Source of the DNA: Blastococcus saxobsidens
GTDB taxonomy: Bacteria > Actinomycetota > Actinomycetes > Mycobacteriales > Geodermatophilaceae
Direction of reading: 5' to 3'
Length of the DNA stretch: 64,000 nt
Assembly: GCF_002938435.1 (NCBI RefSeq)
Contig: NZ_POQT01000021.1
Location: 1 to 64,000 of the forward strand
Below the pieces are notes generated by a model. That model was not told the DNA's origin, did no database searches, and saw nothing but the letters and a program-made list of their open reading frames with translations. The number at the start of each line of letters is the position of its first letter. Positions within the stretch are counted from its first letter, which is position 1. The translations under genes and the position numbers were made by a program. This document shows, in pieces, positions 51,358-60,053 of the stretch.

Positions 51358-52652
51358 TGGGCCTCAGCTCGCTGCGTGCGCCGGGCGACGCGGATCGGTG
51401 CCGTCTCCTTCAGCGCGAAGCTGAGGAGGACGACCACCGCGGCGGCGCCGGACGAGATCAGCATCGAGGCGTTCAGGTTGAACGCGTCTGACAGGAGACC
51501 GGCGAGATACGGGGCAACGAAGCCGCCGACGATCTCCCCGGTGCCCATGATGAGGCCAAGAGCCGTGGCCATCACCGCTCGCGGAACCGTCTCGGCCGGG
51601 ATCGTCGCCATGAAGAGCGTGAAGCAACCCAGGCCCGTGTAGGTGACGATCAGCGTCACGAAGAGCAACCCGGGGCTGTCGATCCCGATGATCGCGAGCG
51701 GGGACAGGGCGGCGAGAACGCTGAACCCGATCATGGCGGGCTTGCGACCCACCCGGTCGGAGATGCCCGGCACCAGGGCTCCCCACAGCACCCAGGCGAT
51801 TCCGATGCCGCTGAGCACGAAGCCGAGCTGGCCGGCGCCGAAGCCCTTCATCTCGGCCAGGTACAGCGGCGTGAACGTCTGCGTGGTGACGAACCAGGTC
51901 AGGTAGAACACCGAAATCAGCAGGCAGATCACGACGTTCCGGCTGCGGAGGGCTGCACCGAGGCCGCCCGTGCTGGGCACATCCGGCACATCGGCATCCA
52001 TCGCCACGGTCGCGGGGTGCCGCAGGCGCAGGTCGCGGACGAGCTTCAGCACCAGCAGGGCAAGTACCAAGCCGGGGATGACGGTGGCGTAGAACGCGAA
52101 GCGCCAGCCATAGGACTCCGCCAGCCACACCGTGACGATGGGGCCGACGATGCCGCCCAGCAGGCCGGCCGAGGAACCCTGAACCAGCCCCATGTTCAAC
52201 CCGCGCCGACGGGGGGTCGACGAGTGCATCATCATCGGCTGGATCAGCGGGAGGACTGCTCCCTCCGCGCCGCCCATCAGCGCACGGAACAGCAGCAGGC
52301 TGGCCAGCCCGCCGACCAGACCGGACAGCGCCGAGAACAGCGTGAACGCGCAGATGGCCGCGATCAGGAGCGACTTGCGACGGTCGATCCGGTCGGACAG
52401 GAAGCCGACGGAGATGCCCGCCACGGCCCACGCCAATGCCGGGATGCCGCCGAGCAGGCCCACGTCGGCGTTGCTCAGGTTCAGCTCGTCCTTGAAGAAC
52501 GGAGTGAGGTAGTTCAGTGCCAGCCGGTCGAAGAAGACGAACCCGAACGTGCTGAAGAGAACCGCGAGCAGCACGTTCTCGTACCGCCCGCCGCGTGGAG
52601 GCGGGACGTAGTCGGCGCTCTGCTCATCTCGAGCAGGAATGGTCGTAGCCAT
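51354..52652 (-). CDS. MFS transporter, anion:cation symporter-like
   Basis: 432 residues with 12 membrane segments. LFSTFGFVFFDRLALNYLTP in TM1, LLGGIPALAWAVAGISVGFL, the MFS loop SDRIDRRKSLLIA and RALMGGAEGAVLPLIQPMMM are typical of the ACS and aromatic-acid/H+ symport families. A hydrophilic central loop separates the two halves. ATG after GAGGAC. Probably imports the aromatic or hydroxy acid processed by the operon. Confidence 0.88.
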   Translation of the reverse strand: MATTIPARDEQSADYVPPPRGGRYENVLLAVLFSTFGFVFFDRLALNYLTPFFKDELNLSNADVGLLGGIPALAWAVAGISVGFLSDRIDRRKSLLIAAICAFTLFSALSGLVGGLASLLLFRALMGGAEGAVLPLIQPMMMHSSTPRRRGLNMGLVQGSSAGLLGGIVGPIVTVWLAESYGWRFAFYATVIPGLVLALLVLKLVRDLRLRHPATVAMDADVPDVPSTGGLGAALRSRNVVICLLISVFYLTWFVTTQTFTPLYLAEMKGFGAGQLGFVLSGIGIAWVLWGALVPGISDRVGRKPAMIGFSVLAALSPLAIIGIDSPGLLFVTLIVTYTGLGCFTLFMATIPAETVPRAVMATALGLIMGTGEIVGGFVAPYLAGLLSDAFNLNASMLISSGAAAVVVLLSFALKETAPIRVARRTQRAEAQ

Positions 52653-52679
52653 GCCGTGTCCTCGGTGACTTCAGCCGGC

Positions 52680-53213
52680 TCAGCGGATCAGGGTGTCGAC
52701 GTAGTCAGCGCCGATCCCGACCCGGTCGTAGTGCTCCCGGCAGAGGGCCAGGTAGTCGTGGACATCGAAGTGGCCGGCGCTGTTGCCGTCCTCGTCCAGC
52801 CAGATCAGAGGCCCCTTCACCACGAAGAAGCAGCGCATCGGCTCCTCGGACTCGTAGGCCACCAACGTGTGGCCCTCGCCAGGCGTCTCGAAGACGAACG
52901 AACCCGGGGTGGCCGTCCAGGGCTGCTCGAGGTAGCCCCACTTGCCACTGATCGTGTACGCGAAGACCTCGTGCGGGTGGTAGTGCCGGTTGACCAGCCC
53001 CGCCGACTTCGCCCACAGGACGTCGGCCCACCGGTTGTCCCGGGGCGAGATCCAGAGCGGCCGGGAGCCGACGGTCTCGCTCAGCGGGACGTAGTACCGC
53101 TCGTCCTCGATGGGTGCGAACTGGTGGAAGACCTCCGGCTGAGCGTCGGGCTTCAGGGCATTGGCGATCGGCTTAAGATCGCGCCAGAACTCGCTGCGGG
53201 GGGCCTCGGGCAT
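52680..53213 (-). CDS. Cupin dioxygenase, 2,4'-dihydroxyacetophenone dioxygenase-like
   Basis: 177 residues, single cupin domain. The metal site reads NRHYHPHEVFAYTISGKWGY (His-x-His and Glu) with a third His in ETPGEGHTLVAY; the end FDVHDYLALCREHYDRVGIG resembles 2,4'-dihydroxyacetophenone dioxygenases and acetylacetone-cleaving enzymes, which use iron to cleave a C-C bond next to a carbonyl. ATG after GGAGGAA. First gene of the operon; the downstream dehydrogenases may make its ketone substrate. Confidence 0.8.
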   Translation of the reverse strand: MPEAPRSEFWRDLKPIANALKPDAQPEVFHQFAPIEDERYYVPLSETVGSRPLWISPRDNRWADVLWAKSAGLVNRHYHPHEVFAYTISGKWGYLEQPWTATPGSFVFETPGEGHTLVAYESEEPMRCFFVVKGPLIWLDEDGNSAGHFDVHDYLALCREHYDRVGIGADYVDTLIR

Positions 53214-54012
53214 GGTGGTTCCTCCTATGAGCTGCGGTCTGCGTCACACGATGTGGACGCGAGACGCAGTCAAGGTGACCCGGGGCACCGGCGTCTTCCA
53301 CACACCGGACACGTGCTTTGCCTGATCAGGACATCACCGGCCGCGTCCACCGGACCTGGCACCGCCCACGGTGGGACGCGACGGAGAACTCGCCGTCCGG
53401 GCGCCGGACGGCCACAGCCCCGCGGCGGCCGGATGCCCGTCGTCGAGCCGGCCGTCGCGATGTCGATGGAGTTGCACAGCGACGTCTTCGCTTCCGCGTT
53501 CGCCGCTGATGATCGTCGTTCACCGGCCTTCGCCGTGCCCAGGCCCACCGGGCCGCCCAGCTCGCCGAACGGCCAGGAGCATCGCGACGGTGAGCCGTGC
53601 GGCACGGCGCAGGGTGACCACGAGCGCGGTTTCGACGGTGCACGGGCCGGGTCGCCCGCCGCCGTGTGGGAGGGACCGGGTCCGCGGCAAGCCGCTGCAC
53701 CGCGAACTCCAGGGCTACTGGTCCGCACGGAGAGGCCAGCACCGCGTGATCCAGTCCATCGACGAGGACGAGGTCCTGCTCAGAGGGTGGGCATCTCGCA
53801 CCAGCCGACGTCTACGGCCGACCGGGCGGTTCCTGCTGGGCAGGCCCGTCCAGCAGCACGGCGTCCTCACTCGAGCTCACATGGCCGAGGAGGGCAGAAC
53901 GCAGGGACGAGGCGTGGTCCAAGGGCTCTCGGCTCTCGTGGCTCACGCTCGAGTCGGACCGTGAAGCCCGACGTGAGTCCACGCCTGCTGCGCAGCACCT
54001 GGCCTCCAGCTC
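53214..54012. other. Gene-poor interval with relics
   Basis: About 800 bp from the start of the cupin gene to the first quinone-oxidoreductase-like module. The first 100 bp should contain the cupin operon promoter. The only recognisable coding is the RelE-like relic. Long frames exist but match nothing and reflect high GC. Confidence 0.45.
53587..53821 (+). pseudogene. RelE/ParE-type toxin relic, frameshifted
   Basis: In one frame about 65 residues resemble RelE toxins, with RGKPLHRELQGYWSARRGQH then RVIQSIDEDEVLLR. The closing HRADVYR-type motif (here HLAPADVYGR) continues in another frame after about base 53790. The N-terminal part is degraded and no antitoxin gene is visible, so it is very probably inactive. 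Confidence 0.6.
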
Positions 54013-54160
54013 ATGCGAGCTGTGCAGATCACCCGCTTCGGCGGCCCAGACGTCCCTGACGTCGTCGACCTTCCCGACCGTCCCGGGCGACGGCCAGCAG
54101 GTGTACGAGGTGAGCGCGGCAGGAGTCAACTACGCCGACACCCACCACTCCCTGTCCTGA
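54013..54160 (+). pseudogene. Truncated quinone-oxidoreductase-like module, copy A (frameshifted)
   Basis: The first ~20 codons read MRAVQITRFGGPDVPDVVDL in frame. A small deletion shifts the frame, after which DGQQVYEVSAAGVNYADTHH and a TGA follow. It matches the N-terminal 50 residues of quinone oxidoreductases (MDR family, zinc-less) and stops where the full-length protein would continue. Four further copies lie downstream on the same strand. Confidence 0.8.
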
Positions 54161-54324
54161 GACCTACGTCGGTCCGGACGACGCCGCTGGACGCCGCCGC
54201 CCTCGACGGGTTGCTGACCGCGGTGCCCGCGCCAGAACTCCTCCCGCCGATGTCGATCCGGGTGTGCCATGCGTGTCGGAGTGGTGTGGGCCCGAGCACC
54301 GGGCCCCTGATGGAGGGAAGGCCG

Positions 54325-54669
54325 ATGGCCCAGTACATGATCCTCATCTACGAGGACGAGGCGCAGTACGCGACCGCGACGCCCGAGGTGTTGGGCGAGG
54401 TCATGCAGGCGCACACCGACTTCGCCGCACAGGTGGAGGAGCGCGGCGCCAAGCTCCTCGGCGGCGAGGCGCTGCAGCCGACTGGCACCGCGACGAGCCT
54501 CCGCGGCGGGTCCGAGGTGACCGACGGACCCTTCGTCGAGACCAAGGAGGCGCTCGGTGGCTACTACCTCGTGGAGGCTCCTGACCTCGACGCGGCACTC
54601 GCGGTGGCCCGCATGACCCCGGCTCGCTTCGGCGGGGTGGAGGTCCGCCCGGTCATAACCTTCGACTGA
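54325..54669 (+). CDS. YCII-family (DGPF-domain) protein
   Basis: 114 residues. YMILIYEDEAQYATATPEVL, GGEALQPTGTATSLRGG and the signature VTDGPFVETKEALGGYYLVE identify the YCII/YCGBM/DGPF family, a ferredoxin-like fold. ATG at 54325 after GGAGGGAAG. It stands 15 nt before an ECF sigma factor of the group habitually found next to DGPF proteins, so it probably acts with it, either as a partner or as a target. Confidence 0.9.
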   Translation: MAQYMILIYEDEAQYATATPEVLGEVMQAHTDFAAQVEERGAKLLGGEALQPTGTATSLRGGSEVTDGPFVETKEALGGYYLVEAPDLDAALAVARMTPARFGGVEVRPVITFD

Positions 54670-54684
54670 GCAGGCCGGGACCGG

Positions 54685-55959
54685 ATGAGCGAGGAAGCGT
54701 CGTCGGTCGCCGCCGCCGTCGCCGACGCGCACCGTCGCGAGTGGGCCCTGGTGCTCGCCGCGACGGTGCGCGTCACCCGCGACCTCGACGTCGCGGAGGA
54801 GTGCGCCCAGGACGCCTTCGCCGCCGCACTCACCGACTGGCGGACCTCCGGCGTCCCGGCTCGTCCCGGTGCCTGGTTGACGACGACGGCGAAGCGGCGG
54901 GCCCTCAACGTCCTCCGGCACCGGGGCGTGGAGCGCCGCGCGCTGCCCCTGCTGGTCGAGGAACCCACCGTGCCCGGGCCGGCGGAGCTGCTCGACGAGC
55001 GCCTCGAGGATGTCCCGCTGCCGGACCACCGGCTCAGGCTGATCGCCACGTGCTGCCATCCCGCGCTGGGCCAGGCAGCCCAGGTGGCCCTCACCCTGCG
55101 CCTGGTGTGCGGCCTGTCGACGGCCGAGGTGGCCCGTGCCTTCCTCGTTCCCGAGGCGACGATGGCGGCGCGGTTGACCCGCGCCAAGAAGAAGATCGCC
55201 GCGGCCCGTATCCCGTACCGGGTGCCCCCGGCGGCGGAGCTGCCCGAGCGGGTGGACGCCGTCCTCGCCGTCGTGCACCTGCTGTTCACCACCGGCCACA
55301 CGACGCCCACCGGCGGGGAGCTGGTGCGCCGGGACCTCGTCGAGCGATCGCTGGACCTGTGCCGCATGCTGCGCCAGCTGCTGCCCGAGGACCCCGGCGT
55401 GACAGGTCTCCTGGCGCTGTTGCTGCTCACCGACGCCCGTCGGGATACACGTACCGGCTCCGATGGCCGGCTCCTGCTGCTCGACGAGCAGGACCGCTCC
55501 CGCTGGGACCACCGGGCCATCGTGGAGGGCGCGGCGCTGGTGCGCGAGGCTCTGCGCCACCGGCCACCCTCCCGCTACGCCCTGCAGGCGGCCATCGCCG
55601 CAGTCCACGCGGAGTCGCCGACGTGGACCGACACCGACTGGCACGAGATCCTGGCGCTCTACGGCGTCCTGGGTTCAGTCTGGCCGTCGCCGGTGGTCGC
55701 GCTCAACCGCGCGGTGGCCGTGGGCTTCGCCGAGGGGGCCCAGGCGGGTCTCGCCGCGCTGGATGCGCTGGCCGACGAGCGGCAGCTGGCCGGCTACGGG
55801 TACTTCGCAGCAGCTAGGGCGGACTTCCTCCGCCGGCTGGGCCGCGTGGCGGAAGCCCGTTCGGCGTACGAGGAAGCGCTGGAGTTGACCGGCAACACCG
55901 TCGAGCGGACCTTCCTCGCCGCCCGCCTGAACGGCCTCGGGGCGGGCCGCGACGGCTGA
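54685..55959 (+). CDS. ECF RNA polymerase sigma factor with TPR-like C-terminal extension (ECF42 type)
   Basis: 424 residues. Sigma region 2 about residues 10-75 (DLDVAEECAQDAFAAALTDW, RPGAWLTTTAKRRALNVLR), region 4 about 110-170 (ALTLRLVCGLSTAEVARAFL, VPEATMAARLTRAKKKI), then a ~230-residue helical repeat extension (RHRPPSRYALQAAIAAVHAE, YGVLGSVWPSPVVALNRAVA). This layout and the neighbouring DGPF gene match group ECF42, in which the extension controls activity instead of an anti-sigma factor. No anti-sigma gene is adjacent. Confidence 0.9.
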   Translation: MSEEASSVAAAVADAHRREWALVLAATVRVTRDLDVAEECAQDAFAAALTDWRTSGVPARPGAWLTTTAKRRALNVLRHRGVERRALPLLVEEPTVPGPAELLDERLEDVPLPDHRLRLIATCCHPALGQAAQVALTLRLVCGLSTAEVARAFLVPEATMAARLTRAKKKIAAARIPYRVPPAAELPERVDAVLAVVHLLFTTGHTTPTGGELVRRDLVERSLDLCRMLRQLLPEDPGVTGLLALLLLTDARRDTRTGSDGRLLLLDEQDRSRWDHRAIVEGAALVREALRHRPPSRYALQAAIAAVHAESPTWTDTDWHEILALYGVLGSVWPSPVVALNRAVAVGFAEGAQAGLAALDALADERQLAGYGYFAAARADFLRRLGRVAEARSAYEEALELTGNTVERTFLAARLNGLGAGRDG

Positions 55960-56272
55960 CGTCCTGACCGGACGTTGGTCGAGGGCGTGTGGTGACGGGC
56001 TGAGTGATCATGTGCACGCACACGTCTTCCCGACTCCCCCGTTGCCCGCACCGGTGCCGATCGTCGCACTGTGCGACGCGGCTCGGGCCTGGCGACCGCC
56101 CTGCGCCTTCCGCCCAGCCCGCGTAGTCCTGAACGTCTCCGTCAAGACCGGGTCCAGCCAAGGGTGGAACGCGCTCCCCCCGCGTCGAGGGCGACCGACC
56201 GGGGCTCCAACGACGTCTGACGGTCAGGCAAACGGGCCGGGCACGCAGCCGCCGAGCCCCTGATCTCCCCCT
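55960..56272. other. Interval without gene before module copy B
   Basis: About 310 bp after the sigma factor. A plus-strand frame of 83 codons exists but has no family-like pattern and is Pro-rich. I see no hairpin with a clear long stem. Confidence 0.4.
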
Positions 56273-56428
56273 GTGCGCGCCGTACAGATCACCCGCTTCG
56301 GCGGCCCAGAAGTCCTCGACGTCGTCGACGTCCCCGAGCCGGAGGCCGGCCCGGGCCAGAAGCTCTACGACGTCTCCACCGCCGGCATCAACTTCGCCGA
56401 CACCCACCACCGGCCGTCTCGCAACTGA
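56273..56428 (+). CDS. Truncated quinone-oxidoreductase-like module, copy B (51-residue intact frame)
   Basis: An uninterrupted GTG-started frame: VRAVQITRFGGPEVLDVVDV, PEPEAGPGQKLYDVSTAGIN, FADTHHRPSRN then TGA. It covers the first beta strands of the GroES-like domain of a zinc-less MDR quinone oxidoreductase, too short to be an enzyme. No good ribosome binding site is upstream. Against copy E the first 49 codons differ at 14 positions: 11 synonymous, 2 amino-acid changing, and the start codon. Confidence 0.6.
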   Translation: MRAVQITRFGGPEVLDVVDVPEPEAGPGQKLYDVSTAGINFADTHHRPSRN

Positions 56429-56559
56429 CCTGGACCACCCGCATGCTCGATGCAGCCCGCGCGCATCCGCCATCGGCGGGCGTGACCCCTGCCGCTTCCC
56501 GAGACATGATCCGGCGCCACGGGGCATCGGGCGGCGACCGCATGGCCCGCTGTCCCGAG

Positions 56560-56672
56560 CACCCGGGGCCGGCACGGGGGCAGGTGCGCATCCGCGTCGC
56601 TGCGACGACGTGCAGGTCGGCGATGCGGTCATCGGCTCCCTCGCGACCATCGGCCTGATCACGGCCCGCAGT
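56560..56672 (+). pseudogene. Possible second MDR relic
   Basis: GPARGQVRIRVAA resembles the GxGEVxVRVxA strand of MDR dehydrogenases. In another frame VQVGDAVIGSLATIG resembles their GDRVxG strand. The parts in between are missing. The remaining sequence to 56918 shows no gene. The match is by eye and weak. Confidence 0.3.
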
Positions 56673-56918
56673 CGCTCGTCGACCAAGCAGGTGACGTCCC
56701 CCGGGCAGGCGTCCGGCGGGAGCCACGCCTGCAGCGAGTTGGTGTCGTGCCGGTTCCGCGCAGCTGGTCCGTGTCCTCGCGTTCGTCCACGCGGAGAACA
56801 GTTCGGCCAGTGGAACGGCGCTCATCCGAGCGACCTCGGGCAGACCGTCACACGCACACGCCAGGCGGATCCCGCGGGACCAGCGCCGACGAGTTGTGGG
56901 GCAGGGCAGGCTGACCCC

Positions 56919-58657
56919 GTGCAGCACATCGGGATCGACCTCGCCTGGGGCCACAAGCAACCTACCGGCCTCGCCGTGCTGGACGACGCCGGCCGGCTCG
57001 TGCACGTCAGCGCGGTGCGCACCGACGAGGAGATCGAGACCGCGCTGGCCCCGTTCACCGCCGGCCCGTGCATCGTGGCGATCGACGCTCCGCTGGTGGT
57101 CACCAACGCCACCGGCAACCGGGCCGCTGAGCGGGCGCTCAACGCCGACTTCGCGAGGTTTCAGGCCGGGGCGCACCCGACGAACACCGGCAAACCCGAG
57201 TTCACCGATGGTGACACCCGCGGCGGGCGGATCGGTCGGCGCCTGCGGCTGGACCTCGACCCCCGCTCGGGCCGCGACCGCCGGGCGATCGAGGTCTACC
57301 CGCACGCGGCGACGGTGGCGCTGTTCCGGCTGGGCCGCACGCTGAAGTACAAGAACAAGCCGGGCCGCGTGCTCGAGCAGATGCGTGCGGAGCTGCTGCT
57401 GCTCGTCGACCTGCTGGGCGCGGTGGTCGAACTCGACCTCGGTGCACCGTTCGCCGCGCTGCGCCAGCAGGTGCAGGCCGCCACCCGCAAGAGCGAGCTG
57501 CGGGTGGCGGAGGACCGGGTCGACGCCGTGGTGTGCGCCTACGTGGGATGGATCGCCGTTCGGCGCCCGGACGAGGTGACCACCTACGGCGACGCGGCCG
57601 GCGGCGCCATCGTGACCCCGACCCTGCCGCCGGACCTGCGGCCCGGCCCCCGGGTCCCGGCCCCCGCGGCCGACCCGGTGCAGCAGGCCATCCAGGCGTA
57701 CGCCGACGGCCGGCCCGAGACCCTGGTCGCCGGGGCCCAGGCGCTCGCGCTCGTCACCGGGGTGCTCGACGACGCCGGGATCAACTACCTGTCGGTGACC
57801 GGGCGGACCAAGACCATCGCCTCGTTCGCGGAGAAGGCGGCCCGCACGGTCGACGGCGTCCCCGCCTATCCGGACCCGGCGCGGGACATCACCGACCAGA
57901 TCGGCGTGCGGGTGATCACCTACGTGCAGAGCGACGTGGAGGCGGTCGCCGAGCTGTTGGCCGCGCAGGTGCGGGTGATCGACGACCGCGACATGGGTCG
58001 GCGGACCGCGCAGCAGGGCCGGTTCGGTTACTCCAGCCGGCACCTGCTGATCGGCGTGGACCCGGGCCGGGCGGCCGAACTGCCGGAGCTGGTCGGGCGC
58101 GTGGTGCAGGTGCAGGTGCGCACGGTGCTGCAGCACGCCTGGGCCGAGTTCGAGCACGACATCCGCTACAAGGGCACGGTGCCGGACGAGCACGGCTCCG
58201 AGTTCGCCCGCCGATTCACGCTGGCCGCCGGGCTGCTGGAGCTGGCCGACCAGCAGTTCACCGCGATCCGCGAGCGCCTCCGGGCACCGGTTCGCGCGCC
58301 GACGAGGCCGACGACACCAACCCCGACGACCCTCGGATCGCGCCCCGGGAGCTGGCTGCGTTCCTGGCCGGGCAGTACGCCGACGCCGGCTGGTCGCGGC
58401 CGGACCACTACACCTGGATCTCCGGCCTGCTGCTGGAGCTGGGCGTGACCAGCCTGGTGGAGCTGGGCGAGGTGCTGCGCGGCGCCGACGACAGCGGCAT
58501 CACCGCCCGGATGGACTACCGCTATCCCCCGGGTGCCGTGCGCCGGTTGGACGACACGCTGCTGGCCGGCTTCGGGCAGCGGTACGTGGACCTGCACGGC
58601 AACGCCGACCGGCGGACCGCGCTGACCACCCGGCTGCAGCGGCTCGCCGGCGGCTGA
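56919..58657 (+). CDS. DUF429 (RNase H-like) - RelA/SpoT synthetase fusion, with a frameshift near 58280
   Basis: GTG at 56919 opens a frame to 58448 (509 residues). Residues 1-250 are DUF429, a predicted RNase H-fold domain (GIDLAWG, CIVAIDAPLVV, EDRVDAVVCAYVGW). About 270-455 is a (p)ppGpp synthetase domain: RTKTIASFAEK, ITDQIGVRVIT, FGYSSRHLLIGV, VRTVLQHAWAEFEHDIRYKG. The usual Glu before Q-V-R-T is Gln here (QVQVRT). Near 58280 the natural sequence moves to another frame, as if one base were lost, and continues as ADEADDTNPDDPRIAPRELA to 58657. The layout recalls RHII-RSD of M. smegmatis, which joins RNase HII and (p)ppGpp synthesis. The two catalytic domains lie before the shift. Confidence 0.75.
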
Positions 58658-58873
58658 CCCGCGGCCCGGCAGCCGCCCGCGCGCGCGATGGAGAGCCCGC
58701 CGCCACCGGTGGAGTTACGGGCGCCCCCTGTTCGCCCGCTACGTCGAGCTCGCCGACGACCACGTCCACCTCTGGGTCCGGCGGCTCACCACCACGCCGC
58801 GGCCGAGCACCCGGCGACTCGCGGGGCTGGCCGGAACGACGTTCGGGCGTGAGCAGGTCATAGCTTCACCCCC

Positions 58874-59023
58874 ATGCGCGCAGTCCAGATCACCGAATTC
58901 GGTGGCCCCGAGGTCCTGAACGTCGTCGACGTCCCCGAGCCGGAGGCGGCGCCGGGGCGCACCCTGCACGACGTCTCCGCCGCCGGCGTCAACTACGCCG
59001 ACACCGACCACGCCCTGCCCTGA
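58874..59023 (+). CDS. Truncated quinone-oxidoreductase-like module, copy C (49-residue intact frame)
   Basis: ATG-started frame MRAVQITEFGGPEVLNVVDV, PEPEAAPGRTLHDVSAAGVN, YADTDHALP then TGA. Same N-terminal MDR fragment, of the second subtype shared with copy D. The 216 bp before it contain a short frame (RYVELADDHVHLWVRRL) that I cannot assign. No ribosome binding site is obvious. Confidence 0.6.
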   Translation: MRAVQITEFGGPEVLNVVDVPEPEAAPGRTLHDVSAAGVNYADTDHALP

Positions 59024-59148
59024 GAAGTACATCGGTGGCACAGGCGATTTTCGCCACCACATGACGGATCCAGTTCCTGGACCGAAGGACATGTCTCGGG
59101 ATCCGACGTCCGCCACATGAGATCGCCCGGCTCGGGTAGTGCAGCCGG

Positions 59149-59952
59149 ATGGGCCTGACCAAGGGCAATGGACCGTTCGGCTCGCAGCCGTCGGGGGCGT
59201 TCAACTTCGCTCCTCCACCACCCGAGCAGGTGATATACCTGGAACGCTCACCCCGGCGGGTACGGGTCGTCCTCGGTGGGGAGACGGTCGCCGACAGCAC
59301 CGACGTCCGCCTGCTGCACCCGCCGGGCCGGACGCCGACGTACCTGTTCCCCCGCCAGGACGTGCGCACGGATCTGTTCGAGCCCAGCGATCGCCGCAGG
59401 TCAGACCCGGCGCTGGGCGAGGGGACGTACTGGTCGGTGCAGGCCGGAGACCGCCGGGCCGTGGATGCGGCCTACTCCTTCGAGCAGCCGCCGGAGTCGG
59501 CGGCAGCGGTCGCGGCGCTGGTGGCCTTCGACTGGGACTCGATGGACGGAGTGTTCGAGGAGGACGAGGAGGTCTTCGTGCACCCCCGCGACCCCTACAC
59601 GCGCATCGACGTGCTCCGAAGCTCCCGGCACGTGCTGGTGCGCATCGGCGACGTCGTGGTGGCCGACTCGACCCGGCCACGGATGCTCATCGAGTCGGGT
59701 CTGCCCGTGCGCTACTACCTACCGCGCGAGGCCGTGCGCACCGAGCTGCTCGAACCCAGTTACACCACCACCCGTTGCCCCTACAAGGGCGTCGCCCACT
59801 ACTGGTCCCTCCGACTGGGCGAGCGGTACGAGAAGGACCTGGTCTGGACCTACCCCGAGCCGTTCCACGACGCCGAAGCCGTCCGGGGACTGCTCTGCTT
59901 CGTCGAGGAACGGGTCGACCTCGAGGTCAGGCACGAGGCCGGACGGGAGTAG
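59149..59952 (+). CDS. Tandem DUF427 domain protein
   Basis: 267 residues made of two DUF427 beta-barrel repeats. The first (about 28-115) has RRVRVVLGGETVADSTDVRL, TYLFPRQDVRTDLFEP and GTYWSVQAG. The second (about 150-240) has RIDVLRSSRHVLVRIGDVVV, ADSTRPRMLIESGLPVRYYL, CPYKGVAHYWSLR and FVEERVDLEV. Such proteins are small cytosolic proteins of unknown activity. ATG at 59149; the upstream region has only a weak purine tract. Confidence 0.85.
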   Translation: MGLTKGNGPFGSQPSGAFNFAPPPPEQVIYLERSPRRVRVVLGGETVADSTDVRLLHPPGRTPTYLFPRQDVRTDLFEPSDRRRSDPALGEGTYWSVQAGDRRAVDAAYSFEQPPESAAAVAALVAFDWDSMDGVFEEDEEVFVHPRDPYTRIDVLRSSRHVLVRIGDVVVADSTRPRMLIESGLPVRYYLPREAVRTELLEPSYTTTRCPYKGVAHYWSLRLGERYEKDLVWTYPEPFHDAEAVRGLLCFVEERVDLEVRHEAGRE

Positions 59953-60053
59953 ACCGACCGCGCCCGAGGCTGCGGGAACAGCACCGGAGAGAACCCGGAG
60001 GTCCGTTCCGCCCCTTGCGGCATGGACCTTGCCCGGCCGGGTATGTCGGTTCG

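Noticed and set aside
56012-56263. 83-codon plus-strand frame after the sigma factor
   Set aside because: Pro/Arg-rich, no ribosome binding site and no recognisable motif.
58662-58870. Short frame with DDHVHLWVR, considered as a REP-associated (TnpA_REP) transposase scrap
   Set aside because: Only the HVHL-type residues match; the surrounding motif and the catalytic Tyr region are absent.
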